From the NCBI RefSeq assembly GCF_035918155.1, contig NZ_CP109327.1, positions 7,130,001 to 7,194,000 of the forward strand: DNA of 64,000 bases, given 5' to 3'. Under the pieces are notes generated by a model. The model was not told the DNA's origin and did not search any database. It saw only the letters and a list, made by a program, of their open reading frames with translations. The first letter of the stretch is position 1. Each line of letters opens with the position of its first letter. The translations under genes were made by a program, and so were the position numbers. This DNA is from Streptomyces sp. NBC_01591 (GTDB lineage: Bacteria > Actinomycetota > Actinomycetes > Streptomycetales > Streptomycetaceae). Positions 43,688 to 51,218 of this stretch are shown here, in pieces.

Positions 43688-45040
43688 ATGTCACCGGTTC
43701 TTCCTGGCGACGCACCACTGGTCCACGACCTGATTGGCATCGGCTTCGGCCCCTCCAATGTGGCCATGGCGATTGCGCTGAGCGAGCACAACACACGCGT
43801 CGGCAGGCAGGAGTCGGTCACCGCTCACTTCTTCGAGCAGCAGCAGAGCTTCGGCTGGCACCGCGGCATGCTGATCGACGACGCCACCATGCAGGTGTCC
43901 TTCCTCAAGGACCTGGTGACGCTCCGGAACCCGGCCAGCGAGTACAGCTTCCTCTGCTACCTGCAGAGCAAGGGCCGGCTGATCGACTTCATCAACCACA
44001 AGAACCTCTTCCCGCTGCGGGTGGAGTTCCACGACTACTTCGAGTGGGCCGCGGCCAAGGTCGACGACATGGTCTCCTACGGCCACGAGGTCGTCTCCGT
44101 CACACCCTTCGTCCACGACGGTGTGGTGGAGTACCTGGACGTGACCGTCCGGTCGGGGGAGGGCCTCGAGGTCCACCGGGCCCGCAACCTCGTCGTCGGT
44201 ACCGGGCTGCGCCCCCTCATGCCCGAGGGCGTGGAGCGCGGCGACCGTGTCTGGCACAACTCCGATCTGCTGCGGAACGTCGACGGTCTGGAGGGCACCT
44301 CGCCCTCGCGGTTCGTCGTCGTGGGCGCCGGTCAGAGCGCCGCCGAGAACGTCGCCTACCTGCACCGCCGCTTCCCCCGGGCCGAGGTCTGCGCGGTCTT
44401 CTCCCGTTACGGCTACAGCCCCGCCGACGACAGCAGCTTCGCCAACCGGATCTTCGACCCCGGGGCGGTCGACGACTACTTCGCCGCGCCCGACAGCGTC
44501 AAGAGCCGGCTGATGGCCTACCACGGCAACACCAACTACTCCGTGGTGGACATCGACCTGATCGACGACCTGTACCGGCAGATGTACCAGGAGAAGGTCC
44601 TCGGCACCGAGCGGCTGCGCTTCCTCAACGTGTCCCGGGTCACCGGCGTGGAGGAGACGCCCGACAGCGTCCGTACCACCGTGAAGTCCCTCGTCACGGG
44701 CGAGGAGACGCTCCTGGACGCCGATGTCGTGGTGTTCGCCACCGGCTACAGCCCCGCCGACCCCCTCGGCCTTCTCGGCGAGGTCGCCGACCGCTGCCTG
44801 CGCGACGACGAGGGCCGGGTCCGCGTCGAGCGCGACTACCGCGTCTCGACGGACCCCGACCTGCGCAGCGGTATCTACCTGCAGGGCGGCACGGAGCACA
44901 CGCACGGCATCACGACGTCCCTGCTGTCCAACACCGCGATACGGGTCGGCGAGATCCTGGACTCGCTGCTCGACCGGGGAGTCAAGTCCGCCTCCGACGA
45001 GGCCCGGCCGGTCGCCGGCGGCACCGGCACCTGCGCGTGA
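43688..45040 (+). CDS. cchB: L-ornithine N5-monooxygenase
   Basis: 450 residues, the usual size for siderophore N-hydroxylases such as PvdA. It hydroxylates the side-chain amine of L-ornithine using FAD, NADPH and O2, the first step of coelichelin synthesis. The FAD motif is GIGFGPSN (17-24), the NADPH motif is VVGAGQSAAEN (~211-221) and the substrate-linked motif is DVVVFATGYSP (~345-355). The conserved FLKDLVTLRNP stretch is also present. The gene opens the cchB-cchF run; the preceding iron box implies iron-starvation induction. Confidence 0.95.
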   Translation: MSPVLPGDAPLVHDLIGIGFGPSNVAMAIALSEHNTRVGRQESVTAHFFEQQQSFGWHRGMLIDDATMQVSFLKDLVTLRNPASEYSFLCYLQSKGRLIDFINHKNLFPLRVEFHDYFEWAAAKVDDMVSYGHEVVSVTPFVHDGVVEYLDVTVRSGEGLEVHRARNLVVGTGLRPLMPEGVERGDRVWHNSDLLRNVDGLEGTSPSRFVVVGAGQSAAENVAYLHRRFPRAEVCAVFSRYGYSPADDSSFANRIFDPGAVDDYFAAPDSVKSRLMAYHGNTNYSVVDIDLIDDLYRQMYQEKVLGTERLRFLNVSRVTGVEETPDSVRTTVKSLVTGEETLLDADVVVFATGYSPADPLGLLGEVADRCLRDDEGRVRVERDYRVSTDPDLRSGIYLQGGTEHTHGITTSLLSNTAIRVGEILDSLLDRGVKSASDEARPVAGGTGTCA

Positions 45041-45080
45041 CGTGCCCAACCGGCCATGCCTTCCCGGCGGATCATGAGGG

Positions 45081-46163
45081 ATGACGAACGTCGACATGCG
45101 CACGACTGCAGTTGAGCGCCCCGCGCCCAGGGCGCCCAGGGGTACGGCGGAGGCCCGCCGACGGCGGGTCGTGGGTCTGGGCGCGCTCGTGGTGATCCTC
45201 GTGATCGCGGCGGCGGTGTCGCTGGCCGTCGGGGCACGCGCGCTGAGCCCCGCCGAGGTCTGGCACGGACTCTTCACGGCGCCCGAATCGGACCGGCGGC
45301 TCACCGAGATCAGGCTCATCGTGCAGACCGTGCGGGTGCCTCGCACGGTGCTCGCGATCGTGGCGGGCATCGCTCTGGGGGTCGGTGGTGCGCTGATCCA
45401 GGGGTACACCCGCAACCCCATAGCCGATACGGGCCTGTTGGGGGTGAACGCCGGTGCTTCGTTCGCCGTGGTGTCGGTGATCGCCGTGTTCGGTTTCGCC
45501 GACCCGTTCCAGTACGTCTGGTTCGCCTTCGTGGGGGCGGCGGTCGCCGGTGTCGTCGTCTTCGGCCTCGCGAGCATCGGCCGGGGGGCGGGCAGCCCGT
45601 TGACGCTCGCTCTGGCCGGGCAGGGGCTCACGGTGTTCCTCGCCGCGATGACCACGGCGGTCGCGCTGTCCGACCAGAAGTCGCTGAACGCGCTGCGGTT
45701 CTGGAACGCGGGCTCCGTGGCCGGTGTCGGATTCGACGTCATCTGGCCGGTGACCGCGTTCATAGCGGTGGGACTGGTGCCGGCGCTGATCACCCTGCCC
45801 GCCCTCAACCTGCTCAACCTGGGCGACGACGTGGCGCGGGGGCTGGGCGTGAACATCGCGCTGAGCCGGACCGTCGGCATCGTCGCCATCACCCTGCTCG
45901 CGGGCGCGGCCACGGCGGCGTGCGGCCCCATCGCGTTTCTCGGACTCATGGTGGCCCACGTGGCCCGGTATCTGACCGGGCCGGACTACCGCTGGCTGGT
46001 GCCGTACGCGGGTCTGCTCGGCTCCGTCGTCCTGCTGGTCTGCGACATCGTGGGGCGCCTGGTGGTGCGGCCGGGCGAGTTGGACGCGGGTGTCGTGGTC
46101 GCCCTCCTCGGAGCCCCGTTCTTCGCGGTCCTGGTGTGGCGAGGAAAGTTCAGGAGCGCATGA
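45081..46163 (+). CDS. cchC: Ferri-siderophore ABC permease (FecCD family)
   Basis: 360 residues with about nine to ten membrane helices. FecCD landmarks are VRVPRTVLAIVAGIALGVGGALIQGYTRNPIADTGLLGVNAGA, here cited as RVPRTVLAIVAG and TRNPIADTGLLG, and the ATPase-contact GDDVARGLGVNIALSR, followed by GPIAFLGLMVAHVAR. It pairs with the next gene to make the channel for ferri-coelichelin. The start at 45081 is 40 bp after cchB; GAGGG directly before the ATG is close, so a second ATG at 45096 is possible. The end overlaps cchD by ATGA. Confidence 0.92.
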   Translation: MTNVDMRTTAVERPAPRAPRGTAEARRRRVVGLGALVVILVIAAAVSLAVGARALSPAEVWHGLFTAPESDRRLTEIRLIVQTVRVPRTVLAIVAGIALGVGGALIQGYTRNPIADTGLLGVNAGASFAVVSVIAVFGFADPFQYVWFAFVGAAVAGVVVFGLASIGRGAGSPLTLALAGQGLTVFLAAMTTAVALSDQKSLNALRFWNAGSVAGVGFDVIWPVTAFIAVGLVPALITLPALNLLNLGDDVARGLGVNIALSRTVGIVAITLLAGAATAACGPIAFLGLMVAHVARYLTGPDYRWLVPYAGLLGSVVLLVCDIVGRLVVRPGELDAGVVVALLGAPFFAVLVWRGKFRSA

Positions 46164-47221
46164 ACGGGTCAGACGTGAATCCATCGGTGGCGCAGGGCGT
46201 GCGGCTCGGTCAGGTGTCGTTCGTATGGCGGCCCTGGCTCGTCCTGGTCACGCTGCTGCTGGCAGCGGCGACGTTCCTGGTGTTCTGCCTCTCCATCGGC
46301 GTCGGGGAATTCCCCATCGGCCTCTCCCGGGTGATCGCCACGATCCTCGGCCGGGGTGAACAGGTCGACGAGTTCGTGGTCATGGACCTGCGGATGCCGC
46401 GTGCCCTGGCCGGTCTCGTCGTGGGGATCGCGCTCGGGATGTCCGGGGCGATCACACAGTCCGTCGCACGCAATCCGCTCGCCAGCCCGGACATTCTGGG
46501 CATCACCGGGGGAGCCGGCGCGGTCGCGGTGTTCCTGGTGACGGTGTCGGGCGGGACCGCCGCGGCGGTCGTCGGCTCGGTGGGCCTGCCCGCGGCGGCG
46601 CTCGCGGGCGGTCTCGGTACGGGGCTGCTGGTGTACTTCCTGGCGTGGCGGCGCGGGATCGACGGCTTCCGGCTCATCCTCATCGGTATCTCGGTGAGTG
46701 CCGTGATGGAGGCGATCACGACCTGGCTGCTGGTCTCGGCCGACATCAGGGACGTGGCCAGGGCCCAGGCATGGCTGGTCGGTTCGCTGGACGGCCGGTC
46801 GTGGGACGAGGTCCGGGTGGCGTTCTGGTGCACGCTCGTCCTCGTCGTCGTCGTGGCCGGTGTCGCGTTCCAGTTCAAGCCGATGCATCTCGGCGACGAG
46901 GTCGCCGCCGGCCTGGGCGTCCGGTACTCGAGGGTGCGGGCCGTGCTGCTGCTGTGCGCGGTCCTGCTGGCCGCCGTGGCGGTGAGCGCGGCGGGCCCGG
47001 TTCCGTTCGTTGCCCTGGTGGCGCCGCAGGTGGCGATGCGTCTGGCGAGGTTCCCGACGCCGCCGATGGTGGCCTCCGGCCTGGTGGGCGCGTTGCTCCT
47101 GATCGGCTCGGACCTGGTCGCGCGCACGGCGCTGCCGATCACTCTTCCCGTCGGCGTGGTCACCGCCGCGATCGGCGGCCCGTTCCTCATCTATCTGCTG
47201 GTGCGGGCGAACCTCAGGTAG
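46160..47221 (+). CDS. cchD: Ferri-siderophore ABC permease (FecCD family), second subunit
   Basis: 353 residues from the ATG at 46160 (AGGAG upstream, ATGA overlap with cchC). FecCD landmarks: LRMPRALAGLVVGIALGMSG, ARNPLASPDILGITGGAG, LGDEVAAGLGVRYSRVR and AGPVPFVALVAPQVAMRLAR. With CchC it forms the heterodimeric import channel served by the ATPase CchE and the receptor CchF. Confidence 0.92.
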   Translation: MNGSDVNPSVAQGVRLGQVSFVWRPWLVLVTLLLAAATFLVFCLSIGVGEFPIGLSRVIATILGRGEQVDEFVVMDLRMPRALAGLVVGIALGMSGAITQSVARNPLASPDILGITGGAGAVAVFLVTVSGGTAAAVVGSVGLPAAALAGGLGTGLLVYFLAWRRGIDGFRLILIGISVSAVMEAITTWLLVSADIRDVARAQAWLVGSLDGRSWDEVRVAFWCTLVLVVVVAGVAFQFKPMHLGDEVAAGLGVRYSRVRAVLLLCAVLLAAVAVSAAGPVPFVALVAPQVAMRLARFPTPPMVASGLVGALLLIGSDLVARTALPITLPVGVVTAAIGGPFLIYLLVRANLR

Positions 47222-47230
47222 ACGGTAAGA

Positions 47231-48103
47231 ATGCAAGACGGACCTAAACAAGGGGGGCTTGTGGCCGCTCAGTTCATCACCGGGATCGAGGCCGGGGCCA
47301 AGGACGTGTCACGGCTGGCGGCCAGGGGCGTCACGGTCGGGTACGGCGGCCGGACGGTCATCGACGATCTCGACGTGGCGATCCCCCCAGGGGTGATCAC
47401 CACCATCATCGGTCCCAACGGCTGCGGGAAGTCCACCCTGTTGCGCACCCTGACGCGGCTGCTCAAGCCGGCCGGCGGGACGGTCGTGCTGGACGGCGAG
47501 GACATCGGCCGGCTCAGGACCAGGGACGTGGCGAAGAAGCTCGGTCTGCTGCCGCAGGCACCGGTCGCGCCGGAGGGGCTGACGGTGGCCGACCTGGTCG
47601 CCAGGGGGCGCCATCCGCACCAGAGCTGGTTGCGGCAGTGGTCCTCGGACGACGCCGGTGTCGTGGAGCGTGCGCTGGCCATGACCGGGGTGTCCGAGCT
47701 GGCCGACCGTCCGGTGGACTCGCTCTCCGGTGGACAGCGTCAACGCGTCTGGATCTCGATGACCCTCGCCCAGGGCACCGACCTGCTGTTGCTGGACGAG
47801 CCGACCACGTACCTGGACCTGGCGCACGCGATCGACGTGCTCGACCTGGTGGACGACCTGCACGAGTCGGGGTGCACCGTGGTCATGGTGCTGCACGACC
47901 TCAATCTGGCCACGCGCTACAGCGACAACCTGATCGTGATGCGGGCGGGATCCATCCTGGCGCAGGGGCACCCGCGTGAAGTGATCACCGCTGAGCTGCT
48001 GCACGAGGCGTTCGGGCTGCACGCCAAAGTGATCGACGACCCGGTGGGCGACCGGCCGCTGATCGTGCCGATCGGCCGCACGCACGTCCGGCTCGATCCC
48101 TAG
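47231..48103 (+). CDS. cchE: Ferri-siderophore ABC transporter ATP-binding protein
   Basis: 290 residues. Walker A GPNGCGKST, Q-loop LLPQAPVAPEGLT, signature [17 protein letters not shown], Walker B LLLLDEPTTYLD, H-loop MVLHDLNLA, all typical of FepC-type ATPases. The ATG at 47231 lies 10 bp after cchD; a GTG at 47261 preceded by AAGGGGGG is an alternative that would remove ten residues outside the domain. A 20-bp direct repeat begins at the stop codon. Confidence 0.92.
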   Translation: MQDGPKQGGLVAAQFITGIEAGAKDVSRLAARGVTVGYGGRTVIDDLDVAIPPGVITTIIGPNGCGKSTLLRTLTRLLKPAGGTVVLDGEDIGRLRTRDVAKKLGLLPQAPVAPEGLTVADLVARGRHPHQSWLRQWSSDDAGVVERALAMTGVSELADRPVDSLSGGQRQRVWISMTLAQGTDLLLLDEPTTYLDLAHAIDVLDLVDDLHESGCTVVMVLHDLNLATRYSDNLIVMRAGSILAQGHPREVITAELLHEAFGLHAKVIDDPVGDRPLIVPIGRTHVRLDP

Positions 48104-48132
48104 GTCCTTGTCTCGATCCGTAGGCCCTTGTC
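48093..48132. repeat. 20-bp tandem direct repeat at the end of cchE
   Basis: Two adjacent 20-bp units (48093-48112, 48113-48132) match at 18 positions; the first covers the cchE stop codon. It looks like a small local duplication. Confidence 0.75.
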
Positions 48133-48187
48133 TGCTGCGGGTGCAGTCGAGAGCCCAAGTGGTGCCCGATAAAGGAAAGTTCGCAGG

Positions 48188-48236
48188 TTAGGCTAGGCTG
48201 GCCTCACTTGTGCAGGATAAGGTTTGGCTGCCCTTA
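48188..48236. promoter_or_regulatory. Two iron boxes before cchF
   Basis: TTAGGCTAGGCTGGCCTCA (48188-48206) and TAAGGTTTGGCTGCCCTTA (48218-48236) both follow the 19-bp DmdR/IdeR pattern and are 30 bp apart, about three helical turns, so two dimers could bind one face. Confidence 0.78.
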
Positions 48237-48277
48237 CAAAGAGGTGCAGCGGACAGTGCGAAAGCAAGGGGTTCGGG

Positions 48278-49327
48278 ATGCTTCTCCATAGAACGACGCG
48301 TGTGAAGCCCTGGCGGCGGCTGGCGGCGGCGCTGTCCGCCGCGACCCTCGGCGTCGGCCTCCTCGCGGGATGCGGTTCCGACTCGGCGGACAAGAAGAAC
48401 GATGACGCCCCGGCCGCCGCCTCCGGCGCGTTCCCGGTCACGGTCGAGCACGCATTCGGATCCACGGAGATCACCAAGGCTCCCCAGCGCGTCGTCTCCG
48501 TGGGTTACACGGACGACCAGGCCATCCTGGCGCTCGGCATCAAGCCGGTCGGCATGGTCGACCAGTACCCGAACCCGGCGGGCAAGTCCCCCGACATCAA
48601 CACCCAGTGGCCCTGGGTGAAGGGCAAGTGGGGCGACACCCGCCCCGAGGTCATCATGAACAACGGTGACTCGGGCCCCAATTACGAGAAGATCGCCTCC
48701 CTGCGGCCGGACCTGATCATCGCGGTCTACTCCGAGATCGACCAGGCCGCCTACGAGAAGCTCTCCAGGATCGCGCCGACCGTGGGTCGCACCAAGGGCG
48801 AGAAGGAGCCCTTCAGCGCACCGTGGCAGGACAACGCGGTGCACATCGCCAAAGCGCTCGGCAAGGAGGACGAGGGCACCAAGCTGGTGCAGGGCATCCA
48901 GGGCAAGCTCGACGCGGCGAAGAAGGCACACCCGGAGTTCGCGGACCAGACCGCCGTGGCGCTGTCCTGGTACAAGGACTCCGTCGCGCCGTTCACCTCC
49001 ACCGACGTACGCGGACGGCTGGTGACGGGCATCGGCTTCAAGTACCAGACCAAGATCGACACGGTCGCGGACGGCAAGTTCTTCACCGTGCTGTCCCCCG
49101 AGCGCATCGACCTGGTCGACGCGGACCGCATCTTCGTCATCAACGACAAGGCGGACACCGAAGCGCTGAAGAAGTTCGAGCTGTTCGCCAACCTGCCCGC
49201 CGTCAAGAACGGCAAGGTGTCGTACCTGCTGGACAGCGAGGGCCCGGCGGTCGGCGCGGCCATGTCCCAGGGCACCCTCCTGTCCCTGCCGTACGCGATC
49301 GACGAGCTCGTCAAGTCGGTCAAGTAG
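48278..49327 (+). CDS. cchF: Ferri-siderophore-binding lipoprotein
   Basis: 349 residues. Signal peptide with Arg-rich start and lipobox LLAGC (Cys32). The mature part is a FepB/FhuD-type helical-backbone binding protein: FGSTEITKAPQRVVSVGYTDDQAILALGIKPVGMV is the first lobe start, and NYEKIASLRPDLIIAVYSEIDQAAYEKLSRIAPTV holds the characteristic core. It captures ferri-coelichelin outside the membrane and passes it to CchC-CchD. Its own promoter carries two iron boxes. The ATG 48278 is used because the residues before it lack signal-peptide character. Confidence 0.92.
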   Translation: MLLHRTTRVKPWRRLAAALSAATLGVGLLAGCGSDSADKKNDDAPAAASGAFPVTVEHAFGSTEITKAPQRVVSVGYTDDQAILALGIKPVGMVDQYPNPAGKSPDINTQWPWVKGKWGDTRPEVIMNNGDSGPNYEKIASLRPDLIIAVYSEIDQAAYEKLSRIAPTVGRTKGEKEPFSAPWQDNAVHIAKALGKEDEGTKLVQGIQGKLDAAKKAHPEFADQTAVALSWYKDSVAPFTSTDVRGRLVTGIGFKYQTKIDTVADGKFFTVLSPERIDLVDADRIFVINDKADTEALKKFELFANLPAVKNGKVSYLLDSEGPAVGAAMSQGTLLSLPYAIDELVKSVK

Positions 49328-49373
49328 AAATGCCGATCCAACCGCCCCGTACCCGGAGAGACTTGGTCTTCGT

Positions 49374-51161
49374 GTGAGCACCCCCGACACCCGCGTCGCC
49401 CCGGCAACCCTGCGCACGGCGACCGCGGGCGAGGCCACCGGGTGGGTCATGGCGCACTGCCGCCAGGCCCCGTGGCTGACGGCCTCCACCGTGCTCACCA
49501 CGGTGGCCGGGGCGGCGCTCCAGGTGCTCCCCGTGCTCCTGCTGGGCCAGGTGGTCGACGGGGTGGTCGGGGGCGAACCACGCTCGGTGCTGGTCACGAT
49601 CGGGGTGTTGATGGGGGCCGCCGCGCTGCTCGGCGCGGTGGCCACCGCGGTCTCGGCGTACCTGATCGGGCGGCTGGGGGCGGATCTGCTCGCCCGGCTG
49701 CGGGAAGACGCCGTCCGTGCGGTGCTGGGGATGCCGAGCGCACGCGTCGAGCAGGTCGGCCGGGGCGACGTGCTGTCCCGGGTCGGTGACGACGTGGCCG
49801 TGCTGTCCAAGGGCATCCGGGCGGCCATCCCCACGGTGTTCTCGGCGGGGGTGCTGGTCGCCATCGCCACGGTCGGCATGTTCGGGCTGGACTGGCGGCT
49901 CGGCCTGGCCGGCGCCGGCGCGCTGCCCGCGTACGGGCTGGCCCTGCGGTGGTATCTGCCCCGGTCCGCACCGCTCTACCGGAAGCAGCGGGCGGCCCAG
50001 GCCGACCGTGCGCAGGCGTTGATCAGCGGTCTGAACGGGATCGACACGGTCCGGGCGTACCGCCTGGAGGACGCCGTCCGCGAGAAGGTCACCCAGGAGT
50101 CGTGGCGGGTACGCGATCTCGGCGTCGAGGTGTTCCGGTTCTTCGGGCGGTTCGTCGGCAGGGAGAACCGCGCCGAGTTCATCGGGCTGGTCCTCATCGT
50201 CGTGGTGGGGTACGCCCTGCTGGAGGCCGATGCCGCCAGCCTGGGCGAGGTGGCGGCGGCCCCGCTGATGTTCCACCGGCTGTTCACCCCGCTGGGCGCC
50301 ATCATGTTCACCTTCGACGAGGCGCAGAAGTCGGGCGCGAGCCTCACCCGCCTGGTCGGGGTGCTGGGGGAGCCCGCGGAGGACCGGTTGGTGGGCGACG
50401 GGTCGGTCGCGCCGGCGGACGCCGGGGCGTATCCGGTGACGGTGGAGGGGCTGACCTTCAGCTATCCCGGCACCGAGGAACCGGTGCTGCGGGATGTGAA
50501 CCTGTCCATCCCGGCCGGGGGTTCACTCGCTCTGGTGGGTGCGACGGGTGCGGGAAAGTCGACCCTGGCCGCGCTGATCGCCGGCATCGGGACCCCGCAG
50601 GCCGGGTCGGTGCGCATCGGCTCGCAGGACCTCGCCGGTCTGGACGAGGCCGGGGCGCGGGCTCTGGTGAGCATCCTGACGCAGGAGACCCATGTGTTCT
50701 CGGGTCCGCTCGCCGACGATCTGCGGCTCGCCGCGCCCGGGGCGAGCGACGCCGAGCTGATGGACGCGTTGCGCACGGTCGGCGCCGGCGGGTGGGTGGA
50801 ACTGCTGTCCGACGGGCTGAACACCATGGTCGGCGAGGGCGGCGAGCGCCTGGACGTCACCAAGGTCGCCCAGATCGCCCTGACCCGGCTGGTGTTGGGC
50901 CGCGCTCCGGTGGTGGTGCTCGACGAGTCGACCGCGGAGGCGGGCAGCGAGGGCGCCGCCGAGCTGGAGCGGGCGGTGCTGGCCGCGTGCTCGGGCCGGA
51001 CCACCCTGTTCGTGGCGCACCGGCTGACCCAGGCGATGGCGGCGGACCGGATCGCCGTGCTGTCCGAGGGTCGCGTGGTGGAGGAAGGGACACACGGGGA
51101 GTTGGTGGCTCTGGGGGGCCAGTACGCGCGTCTGTGGCGCGCCTGGCGAGAGGGTAGTTAG
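49374..51161 (+). CDS. cchG: Siderophore ABC exporter half-transporter with degenerate signature motif
   Basis: 595 residues: a six-helix membrane domain (~25-300) and an ATPase domain (~340-590). Walker A GATGAGKST (389-397), Walker B VVVLDES with Asp517-Glu518 and H-loop VAHRLTQ are intact, but the ABC signature LSGGQ is replaced by LDVTK (493-497). The partner CchI has the reverse set of defects, so the two most likely form a heterodimer with one working ATP site. It would export coelichelin, as proposed for S. coelicolor CchG. GTG start at 49374 with GGAGAG upstream; 46 bp after cchF. Confidence 0.9.
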   Translation: MSTPDTRVAPATLRTATAGEATGWVMAHCRQAPWLTASTVLTTVAGAALQVLPVLLLGQVVDGVVGGEPRSVLVTIGVLMGAAALLGAVATAVSAYLIGRLGADLLARLREDAVRAVLGMPSARVEQVGRGDVLSRVGDDVAVLSKGIRAAIPTVFSAGVLVAIATVGMFGLDWRLGLAGAGALPAYGLALRWYLPRSAPLYRKQRAAQADRAQALISGLNGIDTVRAYRLEDAVREKVTQESWRVRDLGVEVFRFFGRFVGRENRAEFIGLVLIVVVGYALLEADAASLGEVAAAPLMFHRLFTPLGAIMFTFDEAQKSGASLTRLVGVLGEPAEDRLVGDGSVAPADAGAYPVTVEGLTFSYPGTEEPVLRDVNLSIPAGGSLALVGATGAGKSTLAALIAGIGTPQAGSVRIGSQDLAGLDEAGARALVSILTQETHVFSGPLADDLRLAAPGASDAELMDALRTVGAGGWVELLSDGLNTMVGEGGERLDVTKVAQIALTRLVLGRAPVVVLDESTAEAGSEGAAELERAVLAACSGRTTLFVAHRLTQAMAADRIAVLSEGRVVEEGTHGELVALGGQYARLWRAWREGS

Positions 51162-51172
51162 GTCAACCTTGG

Positions 51173-51191
51173 TTAGGTTAGGCTAACTTGC
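51173..51191. promoter_or_regulatory. Iron box before cchH
   Basis: TTAGGTTAGGCTAACTTGC matches the iron-box consensus at 16 of 19 positions (the left 15 perfectly), 28 bp before the NRPS start. A further half-site TTAGGTCAACC lies just left of it. Confidence 0.85.
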
Positions 51192-51218
51192 ATACCTTGG
51201 AAGGATGCTGAGTCTTCG

